A DNA stretch of 64,000 bases from Curtobacterium sp. VKM Ac-1395 (GTDB lineage: Bacteria > Actinomycetota > Actinomycetes > Actinomycetales > Microbacteriaceae), in contig NZ_JADKRX010000002.1 of the NCBI RefSeq assembly GCF_015350975.1, positions 346,004-410,003 of the forward strand, read 5' to 3'. Positions 49,310-57,913 of the stretch are shown piece by piece. Under the pieces are notes generated by a model. That model saw nothing but the letters and a program-made list of their open reading frames with translations. It was not told the DNA's origin and searched no databases. How positions within the stretch are numbered: the stretch's first letter is position 1; every line of letters starts with the position of its first letter. Both the position numbers and the translations under genes were made by a program.

Positions 49310-49351
49310 GAACGACGAAGTCGACGTCGTACGACGTCGACTTCGTCGTTC
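49310..49351 (+). terminator. 42-bp perfect palindrome after ctaB
   Basis: The 21 bases from 49310 to 49330 are exactly complementary to 49331-49351, with no central spacer; the centre is GTCGTACGAC. It lies 36 bases after the ctaB stop and would fold into a very stable hairpin with a tight loop in RNA from either strand. Terminator function is the simplest reading. It could also be a recombination or protein-binding site. Confidence 0.7.
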
Positions 49352-49372
49352 CCGGGGTGCAGTCCGTCAGTC

Positions 49373-49424
49373 GCACCGGACGGGAGACTCGTACGGGGCC
49401 CGGCCCGAGCCTCCCGTCCGGTGC
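49373..49424 (-). terminator. Second hairpin in the ctaB-ctaA spacer
   Basis: GCACCGGACGGGAG (49373-49386) and CTCCCGTCCGGTGC (49411-49424) form a perfect 14-bp stem. It resembles the GGGAGG-type terminators and could end ctaA or ctaB transcription. Confidence 0.7.
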
Positions 49425-49510
49425 GTGGTGCCGAGCGGTGCGTTGTGCGGAGCGGTGCGTGGTGCGGTGCGCGCTGTGGAGCGGTGCGTGGTGCGGTGCG
49501 CGCTGCGGGA
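49421..49510 (+). repeat. 29-bp direct repeats beyond the ctaA end
   Basis: A 29-base unit starting GAGCGGTGCGTGGTGCGG is present at 49450-49478 and again at 49479-49507 with one difference. A shortened unit lies at 49433-49449 and a fragment at 49421-49432. The array is GTGCG-rich, lies about 40 bases beyond the ctaA stop, and shows no coding function I can support. Confidence 0.75.
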
Positions 49511-49548
49511 CTGCGAGACAGCGGTGTCCCGGGGCGGGCGTCCCGGCC

Positions 49549-50520
49549 TCAGCGCGAGACGGGCTGGCGCGTGGCGGATCGTCCCGCGGTCGCCCTCGTG
49601 GACAGCGTGACCACGGTGACGGCACCGACGAGCAGTCCGGCGAGCACCATGTGCGTCCCGACGAGCCCGACGGGCAGTGCCGTGCGGGCCTGGGTCAGCC
49701 CGACGGCGATCTGCACGAACTCGACGACGAGCAGCAGGAGCGCCCACTTGCTCGACAGCTGCAGCCGGACGGCGCCGACCACCAACACGAGGGTGAGCGC
49801 GAAGAGGACGTACGCGGGAACGGCGTGCACGTGCTGCAGGACCGCCGGGTCGAGGCCCGTGCGGTGCAGGCGGCCGCCGTCGACGGCTTCGTCGGCACCC
49901 GCGTGCGGGCCGCTGCCCGTGGTCAGGATGCCGAGGAGCACGGTGACGGCGGTCGCCGCGATCGTGCCGCGGACCACGCCGACGTACCAGTTCGGCACGA
50001 GGCGACGCGCCAGGCGGGGCCCGTTCATCGCGCGGTGGACCAGCGTGGCGGTGATCGCGGTGAGCGCCATCGAGACCACGAAGTGCAGGCCGACGACGTA
50101 GGGGTTCAGGTTCGTCAGCACGCTGAGACCGCCGATGACGGCCTGCACGGGGATCGCTGCGCCCTGGGCGAACGCCAGCCAGAACAGTTCGGGTCGGGTC
50201 CGTCGCATCCGGACCACGGCGAGGAACATCGCGATGGCCACGACGACGAGCACGAACGTCAGCAGACGGTTGCCGAACTCGATGATCCCGTGCACGCCCA
50301 TCTCGGGGGTGGAGACGAGCGAGTCGGCCGTGCATCGCGGCCAGGTGGGGCATCCGAGCCCCGACGCGGTCAGGCGGACGAGGCCACCGGTGCCGATGAG
50401 CACGACCTCCACCACGAAGGACGCCCAGGCGAGGACGACCACGCGAGGGTCGACGACCCGGGGCAGTGCCCACCACCGTGTGCGGACGTCCTGGTCGACG
50501 GGGGATGCGACGCGAGTCAC
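49549..50520 (-). CDS. ctaA: Heme A synthase
   Basis: CtaA oxidises heme O to heme A for cytochrome aa3 oxidase. The 323-residue protein has about eight membrane helices. The Gram-positive features are visible: the cysteine pair in [10 protein letters not shown] and conserved histidines in [34 protein letters not shown] and [15 protein letters not shown] lies 10 bases upstream of the GTG. It is convergent with ctaB and divergent from sufB. Confidence 0.94.
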   Translation of the reverse strand: MTRVASPVDQDVRTRWWALPRVVDPRVVVLAWASFVVEVVLIGTGGLVRLTASGLGCPTWPRCTADSLVSTPEMGVHGIIEFGNRLLTFVLVVVAIAMFLAVVRMRRTRPELFWLAFAQGAAIPVQAVIGGLSVLTNLNPYVVGLHFVVSMALTAITATLVHRAMNGPRLARRLVPNWYVGVVRGTIAATAVTVLLGILTTGSGPHAGADEAVDGGRLHRTGLDPAVLQHVHAVPAYVLFALTLVLVVGAVRLQLSSKWALLLLVVEFVQIAVGLTQARTALPVGLVGTHMVLAGLLVGAVTVVTLSTRATAGRSATRQPVSR

Positions 50521-50559
50521 GAGGGTGGTGCCTTCCTGTTGTTCCGCGCTGCGGGCCTG

Positions 50560-50565
50560 TAGGAT
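50560..50565 (+). promoter_or_regulatory. Possible sufB operon -10 box
   Basis: The 263-base ctaA-sufB divergent spacer has TAGGAT here, which would give a leader of about 210 bases. No SufR-type regulator gene adjoins the operon, and no clear operator is visible. The sufB ribosome binding site GAGGAG is at 50775-50780. Confidence 0.3.
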
Positions 50566-50783
50566 TCGAGGGTTCAGCAGCAGTCAAGTCTAGGCAGGCG
50601 CCGGCTCCGAATGGGCCGAGATCGCCGATCACACCCAGGACTGCGTGGGACCATGACGTTGCGAGGCAGCAGCTGCGTGACCACCGTCGACGGGTTCGTC
50701 CTGTCGGTGGTCCGCGATGGAATGGTGACCGGCAGCCGCCGGTTGCCACCAGGGAACTGCCGCGAGAAGGAAACGAGGAGATC

Positions 50784-52202
50784 ATGTCCGACGTGCTCAT
50801 CGACCGTCCGGAGCTCGAGGGGCTCGGCCAGTACGAGTTCGGTTGGTCCGACTCCGACTCCGCCGGTGCCTCCGCCCGTCGCGGTGTCTCGGACGAGGTC
50901 GTCACCGACATCTCGAACCTCAAGGCCGAACCCGAGTGGATGCTGAAGAACCGTCTCAAGGGGCTCCAGCTGTTCGACCGCAAGCCGATGCCGACGTGGG
51001 GCGCCGACCTCACCGGGATCGACTTCGACAACATCAAGTACTTCGTGCGCTCCACGGAGAAGCAGGCCCAGTCGTGGGAAGACCTGCCCGAGGACATCCG
51101 CTCCACGTACGAGAAGCTCGGCATCCCCGAGGCCGAGCGCCAGCGCCTCGTCGCCGGCGTGGCCGCGCAGTACGAGTCCGAGGTCGTCTACCACCAGATC
51201 CGCGAGGACCTTGAGCAGCAGGGCGTCATCTTCATGGACACTGACACCGCGCTGCGCGAGCACCCGGAGCTCTTCCAGGAGTACTTCGGCACCGTCATCC
51301 CCGCCGGTGACAACAAGTTCGCCGCGCTGAACACGGCTGTCTGGTCCGGCGGCTCCTTCGTCTACGTCCCCAAGGGCGTCCACGTCGAGATCCCGCTGCA
51401 GGCCTACTTCCGGATCAACACCGAGAACATGGGGCAGTTCGAGCGGACGCTGATCATCGCCGACGAGGACTCCTACGTCCACTACATCGAGGGCTGCACC
51501 GCCCCGATCTACAAGTCGGACTCCCTGCACTCGGCCGTCGTCGAGATCATCGTGAAGAAGAACGCCCGCGTTCGCTACACGACGATCCAGAACTGGTCGA
51601 ACAACGTCTACAACCTCGTCACCAAGCGTGCGATCGCGCACGAAGGCGCGACGATGGAGTGGATCGACGGCAACATCGGCTCCAAGGTGACGATGAAGTA
51701 CCCGTCGATCTACCTCGCGGGTGAGCACGCCACGGGCGAGACGCTCTCCGTCGCCTTCGCGGGCCCCGGTCAGCACCAGGACGCCGGCGCGAAGATGATC
51801 CACATGGCGCCGTACACGACGTCCTCCATCGTGTCGAAGTCGATCGCCCGTGGCGGTGGCCGCGCCGGCTACCGCGGCGAGGTCCGCGTCGACCCGAACG
51901 CGCACCACTCGGCGAACACGGTCCGCTGCGACGCGCTGCTCGTCGACACCGTCTCGCGCTCGGACACCTACCCGGCGATCGACATCCGCGTCGACGACGT
52001 CCAGCTCGGCCACGAGGCCACGGTCTCCCGCGTGAGCGAGGAGCAGCTGTTCTACCTCATGTCGCGCGGCATGGCAGAGGACGAGGCCATGGCGATGATC
52101 GTCCGTGGCTTCATCGAGCCCATCGCCCGCGAGCTCCCGATGGAGTACGCGCTCGAACTCAACAAGCTCATCGAGATGAGCATGGAAGGATCCGTCGGCT
52201 AG
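50784..52202 (+). CDS. sufB: Fe-S cluster assembly protein SufB
   Basis: SufB is the scaffold subunit of the SufBC2D complex on which Fe-S clusters form. The 472-residue product shows the family's [22 protein letters not shown] segment and [19 protein letters not shown]. The beta-helix core ends in [17 protein letters not shown], which contains a conserved Cys. ATG 50784 has GAGGAG 3 bases upstream; the open frame to the left runs through the promoter region. It starts the sufB-sufD-ferredoxin-sufC-sufT operon and abuts sufD. Confidence 0.96.
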   Translation: MSDVLIDRPELEGLGQYEFGWSDSDSAGASARRGVSDEVVTDISNLKAEPEWMLKNRLKGLQLFDRKPMPTWGADLTGIDFDNIKYFVRSTEKQAQSWEDLPEDIRSTYEKLGIPEAERQRLVAGVAAQYESEVVYHQIREDLEQQGVIFMDTDTALREHPELFQEYFGTVIPAGDNKFAALNTAVWSGGSFVYVPKGVHVEIPLQAYFRINTENMGQFERTLIIADEDSYVHYIEGCTAPIYKSDSLHSAVVEIIVKKNARVRYTTIQNWSNNVYNLVTKRAIAHEGATMEWIDGNIGSKVTMKYPSIYLAGEHATGETLSVAFAGPGQHQDAGAKMIHMAPYTTSSIVSKSIARGGGRAGYRGEVRVDPNAHHSANTVRCDALLVDTVSRSDTYPAIDIRVDDVQLGHEATVSRVSEEQLFYLMSRGMAEDEAMAMIVRGFIEPIARELPMEYALELNKLIEMSMEGSVG

Positions 52203-53495
52203 ATGTCGAGCTCCACCCCCACCCCCCGAATCGACCAGCCGATCGAGCCTGCTGCCCCCACGGGGACCGAGCGCGGTGCCGGTCAGGAACAGCATGGCGC
52301 GCGGGCCCACTCCGACGGCGCCTGGGACTCCAAGGTCCCGGTGCAGACCCGTTCGGAGCGCCCGCAGTCGGGTGACATCGACGCCTTCGCCGCGGTCACC
52401 GGCCGTGAGGTCAACTGGAAGTTCGCGCCGCTCGACAAGATCGCGCCGCTGCTCGCGCCCGGTCTCGACGGCTCGGCCTACCCCTTCCTCGCGACCCAGA
52501 CCGACGGCGCCGACATCGAGTGGGGTCGCAGCGACGACCCGCGTGTCGGCACTGCCGGGCTGCCGGAGGACCGGGCAGCGGCTGCAGCCTGGACTGCGCG
52601 TGACGCCGTCCTCGCGGTCACCGTGAAGGCGACGGACGCGCACGAGTCGATCGCGATCACGCGCTCGGACTTCGGGCGTCAGCCGCGGGCGGCACACACG
52701 GTCATCACGGCCGAGCCGAACGCGCAGGGCATCGTCGTCATCGACAACCGCGGTTCCGCGCTCCTCTCGGAGAACGTCGAGATCGTCGTCAAGGACAACG
52801 CACGTCTCACCGTCGTGACGGTCCAGGACTGGGACGACGACGCCGTGCACGTCTCGACGCACTTCGCCGAGGTCGGCCGTGACGCCTTCCTCAAGCACGT
52901 CGTGGTTTCGCTCGGCGGCGACGTCGTCCGCGTGAACCCGTCGACGCACCTCGGTGCGCAGGGCGCCGACGTCGAGATGTACGGCGTGTACTTCGCCGAC
53001 GCCGGGCAGTACATCGAGCAGCAGGTGTACGTGAACCACGACGCCCCGAACTCCCGTAGCCGCGTCAACTACAAGGGCGCACTGCAGGGGGCCGGAGCGC
53101 ACACCGTCTGGATCGGTGACGTGCTCATCGGCCGCACGGCTCCGGGCACGGACTCCTACGAGCAGAACCGCAACCTGGTCCTGACGGACGGCACGCGCGC
53201 CGACAGCATCCCGAACCTCGAGATCGAGACCGGCGACATCGCCGGTGCCGGTCACGCGAGCGCGACCGGACGCTTCGACGACGAGCAGCTGTTCTACCTG
53301 CAGGCCCGCGGCATCCCCGAGGAAGAGGCCCGCCGACTGGTCGTGCTCGGCTTCCTCGTCGAGGTCATCCAGAAGATCGGCGCGCCCGAGCTCGAGGAAC
53401 GCCTCGTCGCCGCGGTCGAGCAGGAGCTCCTCGAGGGCAAGACCGTCCTCGCCGCGCCGATCGCCGACGCCTCCCTCACCGAGACCTCGGTCTGA
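52203..53495 (+). CDS. sufD: Fe-S cluster assembly protein SufD
   Basis: SufD is the SufB paralogue in the SufBC2D scaffold. The 430-residue product has a long hydrophilic N-terminus (about 60 residues) and then the beta-helix core. ARLTVVTVQDWDDDAVHVS and the late segment QLFYLQARGIPEEEARRLVV align with the SufB pattern. The ATG comes directly after the sufB stop, and its stop overlaps the ferredoxin start (TGATG). Identification rests on operon position and these shared segments. Confidence 0.93.
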   Translation: MSSSTPTPRIDQPIEPAAPTGTERGAGQEQHGARAHSDGAWDSKVPVQTRSERPQSGDIDAFAAVTGREVNWKFAPLDKIAPLLAPGLDGSAYPFLATQTDGADIEWGRSDDPRVGTAGLPEDRAAAAAWTARDAVLAVTVKATDAHESIAITRSDFGRQPRAAHTVITAEPNAQGIVVIDNRGSALLSENVEIVVKDNARLTVVTVQDWDDDAVHVSTHFAEVGRDAFLKHVVVSLGGDVVRVNPSTHLGAQGADVEMYGVYFADAGQYIEQQVYVNHDAPNSRSRVNYKGALQGAGAHTVWIGDVLIGRTAPGTDSYEQNRNLVLTDGTRADSIPNLEIETGDIAGAGHASATGRFDDEQLFYLQARGIPEEEARRLVVLGFLVEVIQKIGAPELEERLVAAVEQELLEGKTVLAAPIADASLTETSV

Positions 53496-53821
53496 TGGCC
53501 GAGAAGGTCTGCGCCGAGGGCGACATCGCCGTGGACAGCCCCATGCGGGTCGTCGTCGACGGCACCCCGGTCGCCATCGTGAAGGACTCCGCCGGCGTCG
53601 TGCACGCCATCGGGGACACTTGCACCCACGGGGAGATCTCGTTGGCCGAGGGCTTCGTCGAGGGTGACTCGCTGGAGTGCTGGGCACACGGTTCGCAGTT
53701 CTCGCTGACGACCGGCAAGCCCAAGAACTTCCCCGCGTACGAGCCCGTGCCGGTCTTCCGGGTCGAGGTCCGCGACGGCGACGTCTACGTCGACGTGCAG
53801 GACCCGGTCCCCGTCGACTGA
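53495..53821 (+). CDS. Rieske-type 2Fe-2S ferredoxin in the suf operon
   Basis: A 108-residue soluble Rieske domain related to ferredoxin subunits of nitrite reductase and ring-hydroxylating dioxygenases. The cluster ligands are visible: Cys43-Thr-His45 ([13 protein letters not shown]) and Cys62-x-x-His65 (ECWAHGSQF). It probably carries electrons for cluster assembly or repair; this is inferred from its place between sufD and sufC, which is a known actinobacterial arrangement. It is coupled to sufD by a one-base stop/start overlap. Confidence 0.9.
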   Translation: MAEKVCAEGDIAVDSPMRVVVDGTPVAIVKDSAGVVHAIGDTCTHGEISLAEGFVEGDSLECWAHGSQFSLTTGKPKNFPAYEPVPVFRVEVRDGDVYVDVQDPVPVD

Positions 53822-53906
53822 ACCGACCGGCCCCGGCCGGCTGCGCCTGACCCCCACACTCCTCCCGCGGCTGACGCCGCACCCCAGCTGCAACCGAAGG
53901 AACGCA

Positions 53907-54680
53907 ATGTCCACTCTCGAAATCCGCGACCTCAAGGTCTCGATCGACACCGACCAGGGTGTCAAGGAGATCCTGAAGGGCGTCGACCTCACCATCAACG
54001 AGGGTGAGATCCACGCGATCATGGGGCCGAACGGCTCGGGCAAGTCGACTCTCGCCTACACGATCGCCGGGCACCCCCGCTACCACGTCGTCGGTGGCTC
54101 GATCACCCTCGACGGCCAGGACGTCCTCGCGATGAGCGTCGACGAGCGTGCCCGCGCCGGCATGTTCCTCGCGATGCAGTACCCGGTCGAGATCCCCGGA
54201 GTGACCGTCTCGAACTTCCTCCGCACCGCCAAGACGGCGATCGACGGCGAGGCCCCCGCGCTGCGCGGCTGGGTCAAGGACCTCCGCTCGTCGATGGCGG
54301 ACCTGAAGATGGACCCGTCGTTCGCCGAGCGCAACGTCAACGAGGGCTTCTCCGGCGGCGAGAAGAAGCGCCACGAGATCATGCAGCTCGAGCTCCTCAA
54401 GCCGAAGTTCGCCGTCCTCGACGAGACCGACTCCGGCCTCGACGTCGACGCGCTGAAGATCGTGTCCGAGGGCGTCAACCGCGCCAAGGCCGCGACCGGC
54501 CTGGGCGTGCTGCTCATCACGCACTACACGCGCATCCTCCGCTACATCACGCCGGACTTCGTCCACGTGTTCGTCGCGGGCAAGGTCGCGGAGCAGGGCG
54601 GCCCGGAGCTGGCCGACCGTCTCGAGAACGAGGGCTACGACCGCTACGTGCAGGCCGCAGCCGCAGCAGCGGGGAACTGA
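53907..54680 (+). CDS. sufC: Fe-S assembly ATPase SufC
   Basis: SufC is the ABC-type ATPase of the SufBC2D complex. The 257-residue product has Walker [10 protein letters not shown] (residues 40-48), the SufC-type signature [17 protein letters not shown] and Walker B with [15 protein letters not shown]. No membrane-domain partner is present, as expected for SufC. AACCGAAGG precedes the ATG. Its stop overlaps the sufT start by one base. Confidence 0.96.
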   Translation: MSTLEIRDLKVSIDTDQGVKEILKGVDLTINEGEIHAIMGPNGSGKSTLAYTIAGHPRYHVVGGSITLDGQDVLAMSVDERARAGMFLAMQYPVEIPGVTVSNFLRTAKTAIDGEAPALRGWVKDLRSSMADLKMDPSFAERNVNEGFSGGEKKRHEIMQLELLKPKFAVLDETDSGLDVDALKIVSEGVNRAKAATGLGVLLITHYTRILRYITPDFVHVFVAGKVAEQGGPELADRLENEGYDRYVQAAAAAAGN

Positions 54681-55009
54681 TGATCACCACACTCGCACCG
54701 GAGAAGTTCGACGAGGTCGTCGAGGGCCTCAAAGAGGTCCAGGACCCGGAACTCGGCGTCAACATCGTCGACCTCGGGCTCATCTACGACCTCGCCTGGG
54801 ACGACGAGGCCTCGGCGCTCATCATCAGCATGACGCTGACGAGCGCGGGCTGCCCCCTGACCGACGTCATCGAGGGTGACACCGCGAACGCGCTCGACGG
54901 CATCGTCGACGCCTTCCGCATCAACTGGGTCTGGATGCCGCCGTGGGGCCCGGACCGCATCACCGACGACGGGCGCGAGATGATGCGCGCCCTCGGGTTC
55001 TCGATCTAG
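54680..55009 (+). CDS. sufT: SufT/MIP18-family (DUF59) protein
   Basis: A 109-residue DUF59 protein of the type that helps mature Fe-S proteins in Suf systems. The hallmark EVQDPELGVNIVDLGLIYDL lies at about residues 19-38, and MTLTSAGCPLTDVI carries the conserved Cys that could contact metal or cluster. It is translationally coupled to sufC. It appears to end the operon, since a terminator follows 14 bases later. The usual sufS and sufU genes are not found between sufC and sufT. Confidence 0.93.
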   Translation: MITTLAPEKFDEVVEGLKEVQDPELGVNIVDLGLIYDLAWDDEASALIISMTLTSAGCPLTDVIEGDTANALDGIVDAFRINWVWMPPWGPDRITDDGREMMRALGFSI

Positions 55010-55022
55010 TAGCGACCCGACG

Positions 55023-55068
55023 ACGAACAGGAGGCCCCCTGCCAGCTGGCACGGGGCCTCCCGTTCGT
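55023..55068 (+). terminator. Terminator after sufT
   Basis: ACGAACAGGAGGCCCC (55023-55038) and GGGGCCTCCCGTTCGT (55053-55068) pair over 16 bp with one mismatch. It is a GGGAGGCC-type hairpin. Confidence 0.8.
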
Positions 55069-55101
55069 GTTGGCCGATCGCGCGCAGGGGCGACGCGCTC
55101 C

Positions 55102-55217
55102 ACCGGTCGCGACTCCCCGTTCACGTTCGTCGGATGGTCAGGGATCGTCGCCTCTGCGTCCGTCCGCCGACGTTCCGCGACCCGTCGGCGCGCTGCTGTC
55201 GGGGTGTCATGACCGGT
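55102..55217 (+). repeat. 116-bp intergenic dyad element, copy D
   Basis: This 116-base stretch starts ACCGGTCGCGACTCCCCG and ends CGGGGTGTCATGACCGGT, two ends that are inverted repeats of each other. It aligns without gaps to copies A, B and C; by hand count it shares 81, 79 and 70 of 116 positions with them. Internal blocks pair across the centre (for example TCGTCG near 44-49 with CGACG at 67-71 of the element). It lies between the convergent sufT and bioY genes, following a terminator. Confidence 0.7.
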
Positions 55218-55240
55218 CGTCGCAGACGCGACGCAGACGC

Positions 55241-55270
55241 ACACGCACACGCACACGCACACGCACACGC
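55241..55270 (+). repeat. Six-base tandem repeat (ACACGC)5
   Basis: Five perfect copies of ACACGC lie in the sufT-bioY spacer, with degenerate CGCAGACGC units on the left. It sits between the 116-bp element and the bioY terminator. Copy number may vary between strains. No function can be inferred. Confidence 0.85.
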
Positions 55271-55295
55271 AGTCGCAGCCGCCGCAGGCTCCGAC

Positions 55296-55334
55296 GCACG
55301 AGGGCCCCGTACCAGCGGTACGGGGCCCTCGTGC
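55296..55334 (-). terminator. Terminator after bioY
   Basis: GCACGAGGGCCCCGTACC (55296-55313) and GGTACGGGGCCCTCGTGC (55317-55334) form a perfect 18-bp stem with a 3-base loop, 13 bases past the bioY stop. Confidence 0.85.
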
Positions 55335-55347
55335 GGAACGGGCGAGC

Positions 55348-55947
55348 TCAGCGGCGGCGGAGCAGGCTCCACACGAGCGGGACGATGCCGGCGGCGATGA
55401 GCGCCTTCACGACGCCGCCCACGATGAACGGGTACAGGCCGGCGGACAGCACCGCCTGCAGGTCGTTCGGCAGGCCCAGGGCTCCGAGCGTCAGTGCCAG
55501 GTACGGCAGACCCGTGACGAACGGGATCGCGCTGGCGAGGGTGAACGCGACGACGGCGCGCCCGACCTTGCGGTCCCAGTTGCGGCGAGCGAGCCATCCG
55601 ATGACGCCGGCGGCCGGGATGAAGCCGATGACGTACCCGAAGCTCGGGACGCTCAGCATGTGCAGGCCACCGGACATGCCGGCGAAGAACGGGGCACCGG
55701 CGAGGCCGACGATGGCGTACACGAGCATCGAGAGGACACCGCGGCGGGCTCCGAGGGTCGCGCCGACGAGCACGACGGCGAGGGTCTGACCGGTGATCGG
55801 GACCGGCCACATCGGGACCTCGAGCTGGGCCATCGCGGCCGTGAACAGGGCGCCGCCGGCGACGAGGGCGGCATCGGTGGCCAGCCCGTGCGTCCGAAGA
55901 CGGTCGGCGAGGACTGCGCGGGGAGCGAACCCGGTGGCGTTCGTCAT
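55348..55947 (-). CDS. bioY: Biotin transporter BioY
   Basis: BioY is the substrate-binding membrane subunit (S component) of biotin ECF transporters. The 199-residue protein has six hydrophobic segments and the family motifs MWPVPITGQTLAVVLVGATLG and YAIVGLAGAPFFAG, which help form the biotin site. ATG 55947 has TAGGAG about 6 bases upstream. No bioM/bioN energy-coupling genes lie beside it, so it may work alone or with a shared ECF module elsewhere. I see no BirA/BioR-type operator. Confidence 0.94.
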   Translation of the reverse strand: MTNATGFAPRAVLADRLRTHGLATDAALVAGGALFTAAMAQLEVPMWPVPITGQTLAVVLVGATLGARRGVLSMLVYAIVGLAGAPFFAGMSGGLHMLSVPSFGYVIGFIPAAGVIGWLARRNWDRKVGRAVVAFTLASAIPFVTGLPYLALTLGALGLPNDLQAVLSAGLYPFIVGGVVKALIAAGIVPLVWSLLRRR

Positions 55948-56062
55948 GGATTCTCCTAGAATGGACTGCTGGTCCCCTTCGGGACTGTCGGTCCCGTCAG
56001 CGTAGCGGTGAACCTCCCGCACACACCGTTGTGCACAACCACCAACTGATTGGACCACCACT

Positions 56063-57661
56063 GTGCTTGCCGTGCACGAACTCGAGATCCGCGTCGGGGC
56101 TCGCCTCCTGATGGAGAACGTGTCCTTCCGTGTGGAGAAGGGCGACAAGATCGGGCTGGTCGGCCGCAACGGCGCCGGCAAGACGACGATGACCAAGGCC
56201 CTGGCGGGCGAACAGCCGCCGACCGACGGCAAGATCGACCGCACCGGCGAGATCGGCTACCTGCCGCAGGACCCCCGCTCGGGCAACCCGGAGGACACCG
56301 CACGCAAGCGCATCCTCGACGCCCGTGGGCTCGGTGAGCTGGTGGAGGGCATCCGCCAGGCCACGCTCGACATGGCGAGTGCGGACACCGCCGTCGCCGA
56401 GAAGGCGATGCGCCGGTACTCCCGGCTCGACGACCAGTTCAACGCGCTCGGTGGCTACGCCGCCGAGGCCGAGGCGGCGTCCATCGCGTCGAACCTCAAG
56501 CTGCCCGACCGCATCCTCGACCAGCAGCTCAAGACGCTCTCGGGTGGTCAGCGCCGACGCATCGAGCTCGCGCGCATCCTGTTCTCCGACGCCGAGACGA
56601 TGATCCTCGACGAGCCGACCAACCACCTCGACGCCGACTCGGTCGTCTGGCTCCGCGAGCACCTGAAGACCTACCCCGGCGGCGTCATCGTGATCTCCCA
56701 CGACGTCGAGCTCGTCGACGAGGTCGTCAACCGCGTCTTCTACCTCGACGCCAACCGCCAGACCATCGACATCTACAACATGGGCTGGAAGCTGTACCAG
56801 CGGCAGCGCGTCGCCGACGAGGAGCGCCGCCGCAAGGAGCGTGCCGGCGCCGAGAAGAAGGCCGCCACGCTGAAGGACCAGGCCGCGCGCTTCGGTGCGA
56901 AGGCGTCGAAGGCCGCTGCCGCGCACCAGATGGTCGCGCGTGCCGACAAGCTGCTCGCAGGCCTCGAGGACGAGCGCGTCGCCGACCGCGTCGCGAAGAT
57001 CCGCTTCCCCACACCGGCCCCCTGTGGCCGCACGCCGCTGATGGCCGAGGGACTGTCGAAGTCCTACGGGTCGCTCGAGATCTTCGCGGGCGTCGACCTG
57101 GCGATCGACCGTGGTTCCCGCGTCGTCATCCTGGGCTTCAACGGCGCGGGCAAGACGACGCTGCTCCGCATCCTCGCGGGCGCCGACGCTCCGGACACCG
57201 GCGCGATCCTGCCCGGTCACGGCCTGCGCATCGGGTACTACGCGCAGGAGCACGAGAACATCGACGTCAACCGCACCGTGATCGAGAACATGGTCTCCGC
57301 GTCGACCGACCTCAACGAGACCGAGGCCCGCCGCGTCCTCGGGTCGTTCCTGTTCACCGGCGACGACGGCTACAAGAAGGCCGGCGTGCTCTCCGGTGGC
57401 GAGAAGACCCGCCTGTCACTCGCGATGATCGTCGTGTCGGGCGCGAACGTGTTGCTGCTCGACGAGCCCACGAACAACCTGGACCCCGCGTCGCGCGAGG
57501 AGATCCTCAGTGCCCTGGCGAACTTCGAGGGGGCCGTCGTCCTCGTGTCCCACGACGCCGGCGCGGTCGAGGCCCTCAACCCGGAGCGCGTCCTGCTCCT
57601 CCCGGACGGCACCGAGGACCACTGGAACAAGGACTACGCGGAGCTCATCGAGCTCGCCTAG
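56063..57661 (+). CDS. ABC-F family ATPase
   Basis: A soluble 532-residue protein with two ABC domains and no membrane segment, of the ABC-F class that acts on ribosomes in translation or antibiotic protection. Domain 1 has GRNGAGKTT, LSGGQRRRIELARIL and ILDEPTNHLD. A charged linker (about residues 245-300, KERAGAEKKAATLKDQ) follows, and domain 2 has GFNGAGKTTLL, LSGGEKTRLSLAMI and LLDEPTNNLD. The GTG start lacks a clear ribosome binding site. It stands alone. It may be a housekeeping ABC-F rather than a resistance factor, but the sequence alone does not decide. Confidence 0.93.
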   Translation: MLAVHELEIRVGARLLMENVSFRVEKGDKIGLVGRNGAGKTTMTKALAGEQPPTDGKIDRTGEIGYLPQDPRSGNPEDTARKRILDARGLGELVEGIRQATLDMASADTAVAEKAMRRYSRLDDQFNALGGYAAEAEAASIASNLKLPDRILDQQLKTLSGGQRRRIELARILFSDAETMILDEPTNHLDADSVVWLREHLKTYPGGVIVISHDVELVDEVVNRVFYLDANRQTIDIYNMGWKLYQRQRVADEERRRKERAGAEKKAATLKDQAARFGAKASKAAAAHQMVARADKLLAGLEDERVADRVAKIRFPTPAPCGRTPLMAEGLSKSYGSLEIFAGVDLAIDRGSRVVILGFNGAGKTTLLRILAGADAPDTGAILPGHGLRIGYYAQEHENIDVNRTVIENMVSASTDLNETEARRVLGSFLFTGDDGYKKAGVLSGGEKTRLSLAMIVVSGANVLLLDEPTNNLDPASREEILSALANFEGAVVLVSHDAGAVEALNPERVLLLPDGTEDHWNKDYAELIELA

Positions 57662-57710
57662 CCCGCGCAGGCGGCTGCCGGGCGCTGACCGGCTCAGGCG
57701 CGTTCCCGTG

Positions 57711-57826
57711 ACCGGCCACGACATCCCGCTCACGTCCGTCGATCGGTCACCGTTCGTCTGTTCTCAGCGCGACCACCGACGAGTCGTGACCGCTGGATGG
57801 AGCGCCGTCGGGGTGTCCTGACCAGT
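57711..57826 (+). repeat. 116-bp intergenic dyad element, copy B
   Basis: It starts ACCGGCCACGACATCCCG and ends CGGGGTGTCCTGACCAGT and aligns gap-free with copies A, C and D (79 of 116 positions shared with D by hand count). Internal CGGTCAC (element positions 34-40) pairs with GTGACCG (76-82), and TCGTC (44-48) pairs with GACGA (69-73), so the dyad runs through the element. It lies 49 bases after the ABC-F gene, in the convergent spacer before SURF1. Confidence 0.7.
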
Positions 57827-57857
57827 GGACGGTGCCGCTTCCGTGCCGTCTCGGTCC

Positions 57858-57911
57858 GACGGCGGACGGGAGGCCCGTGGCGACGCCGTCACGGGCCTCC
57901 CGTCCGCCGTC
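57858..57911 (+). terminator. 22-bp-stem terminator between two 116-bp elements
   Basis: GACGGCGGACGGGAGGCCCGTG (57858-57879) pairs perfectly with 57890-57911 around a 10-base loop. It is the strongest GGGAGGCC-type hairpin in the window and can act on both strands between the ABC-F and SURF1 genes. Confidence 0.85.
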
Positions 57912-57913
57912 AG

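Noticed and set aside
50574-54566. A 1330-codon minus-strand frame over the suf operon
   Set aside because: Antisense shadow; the plus-strand Suf proteins are unambiguous.
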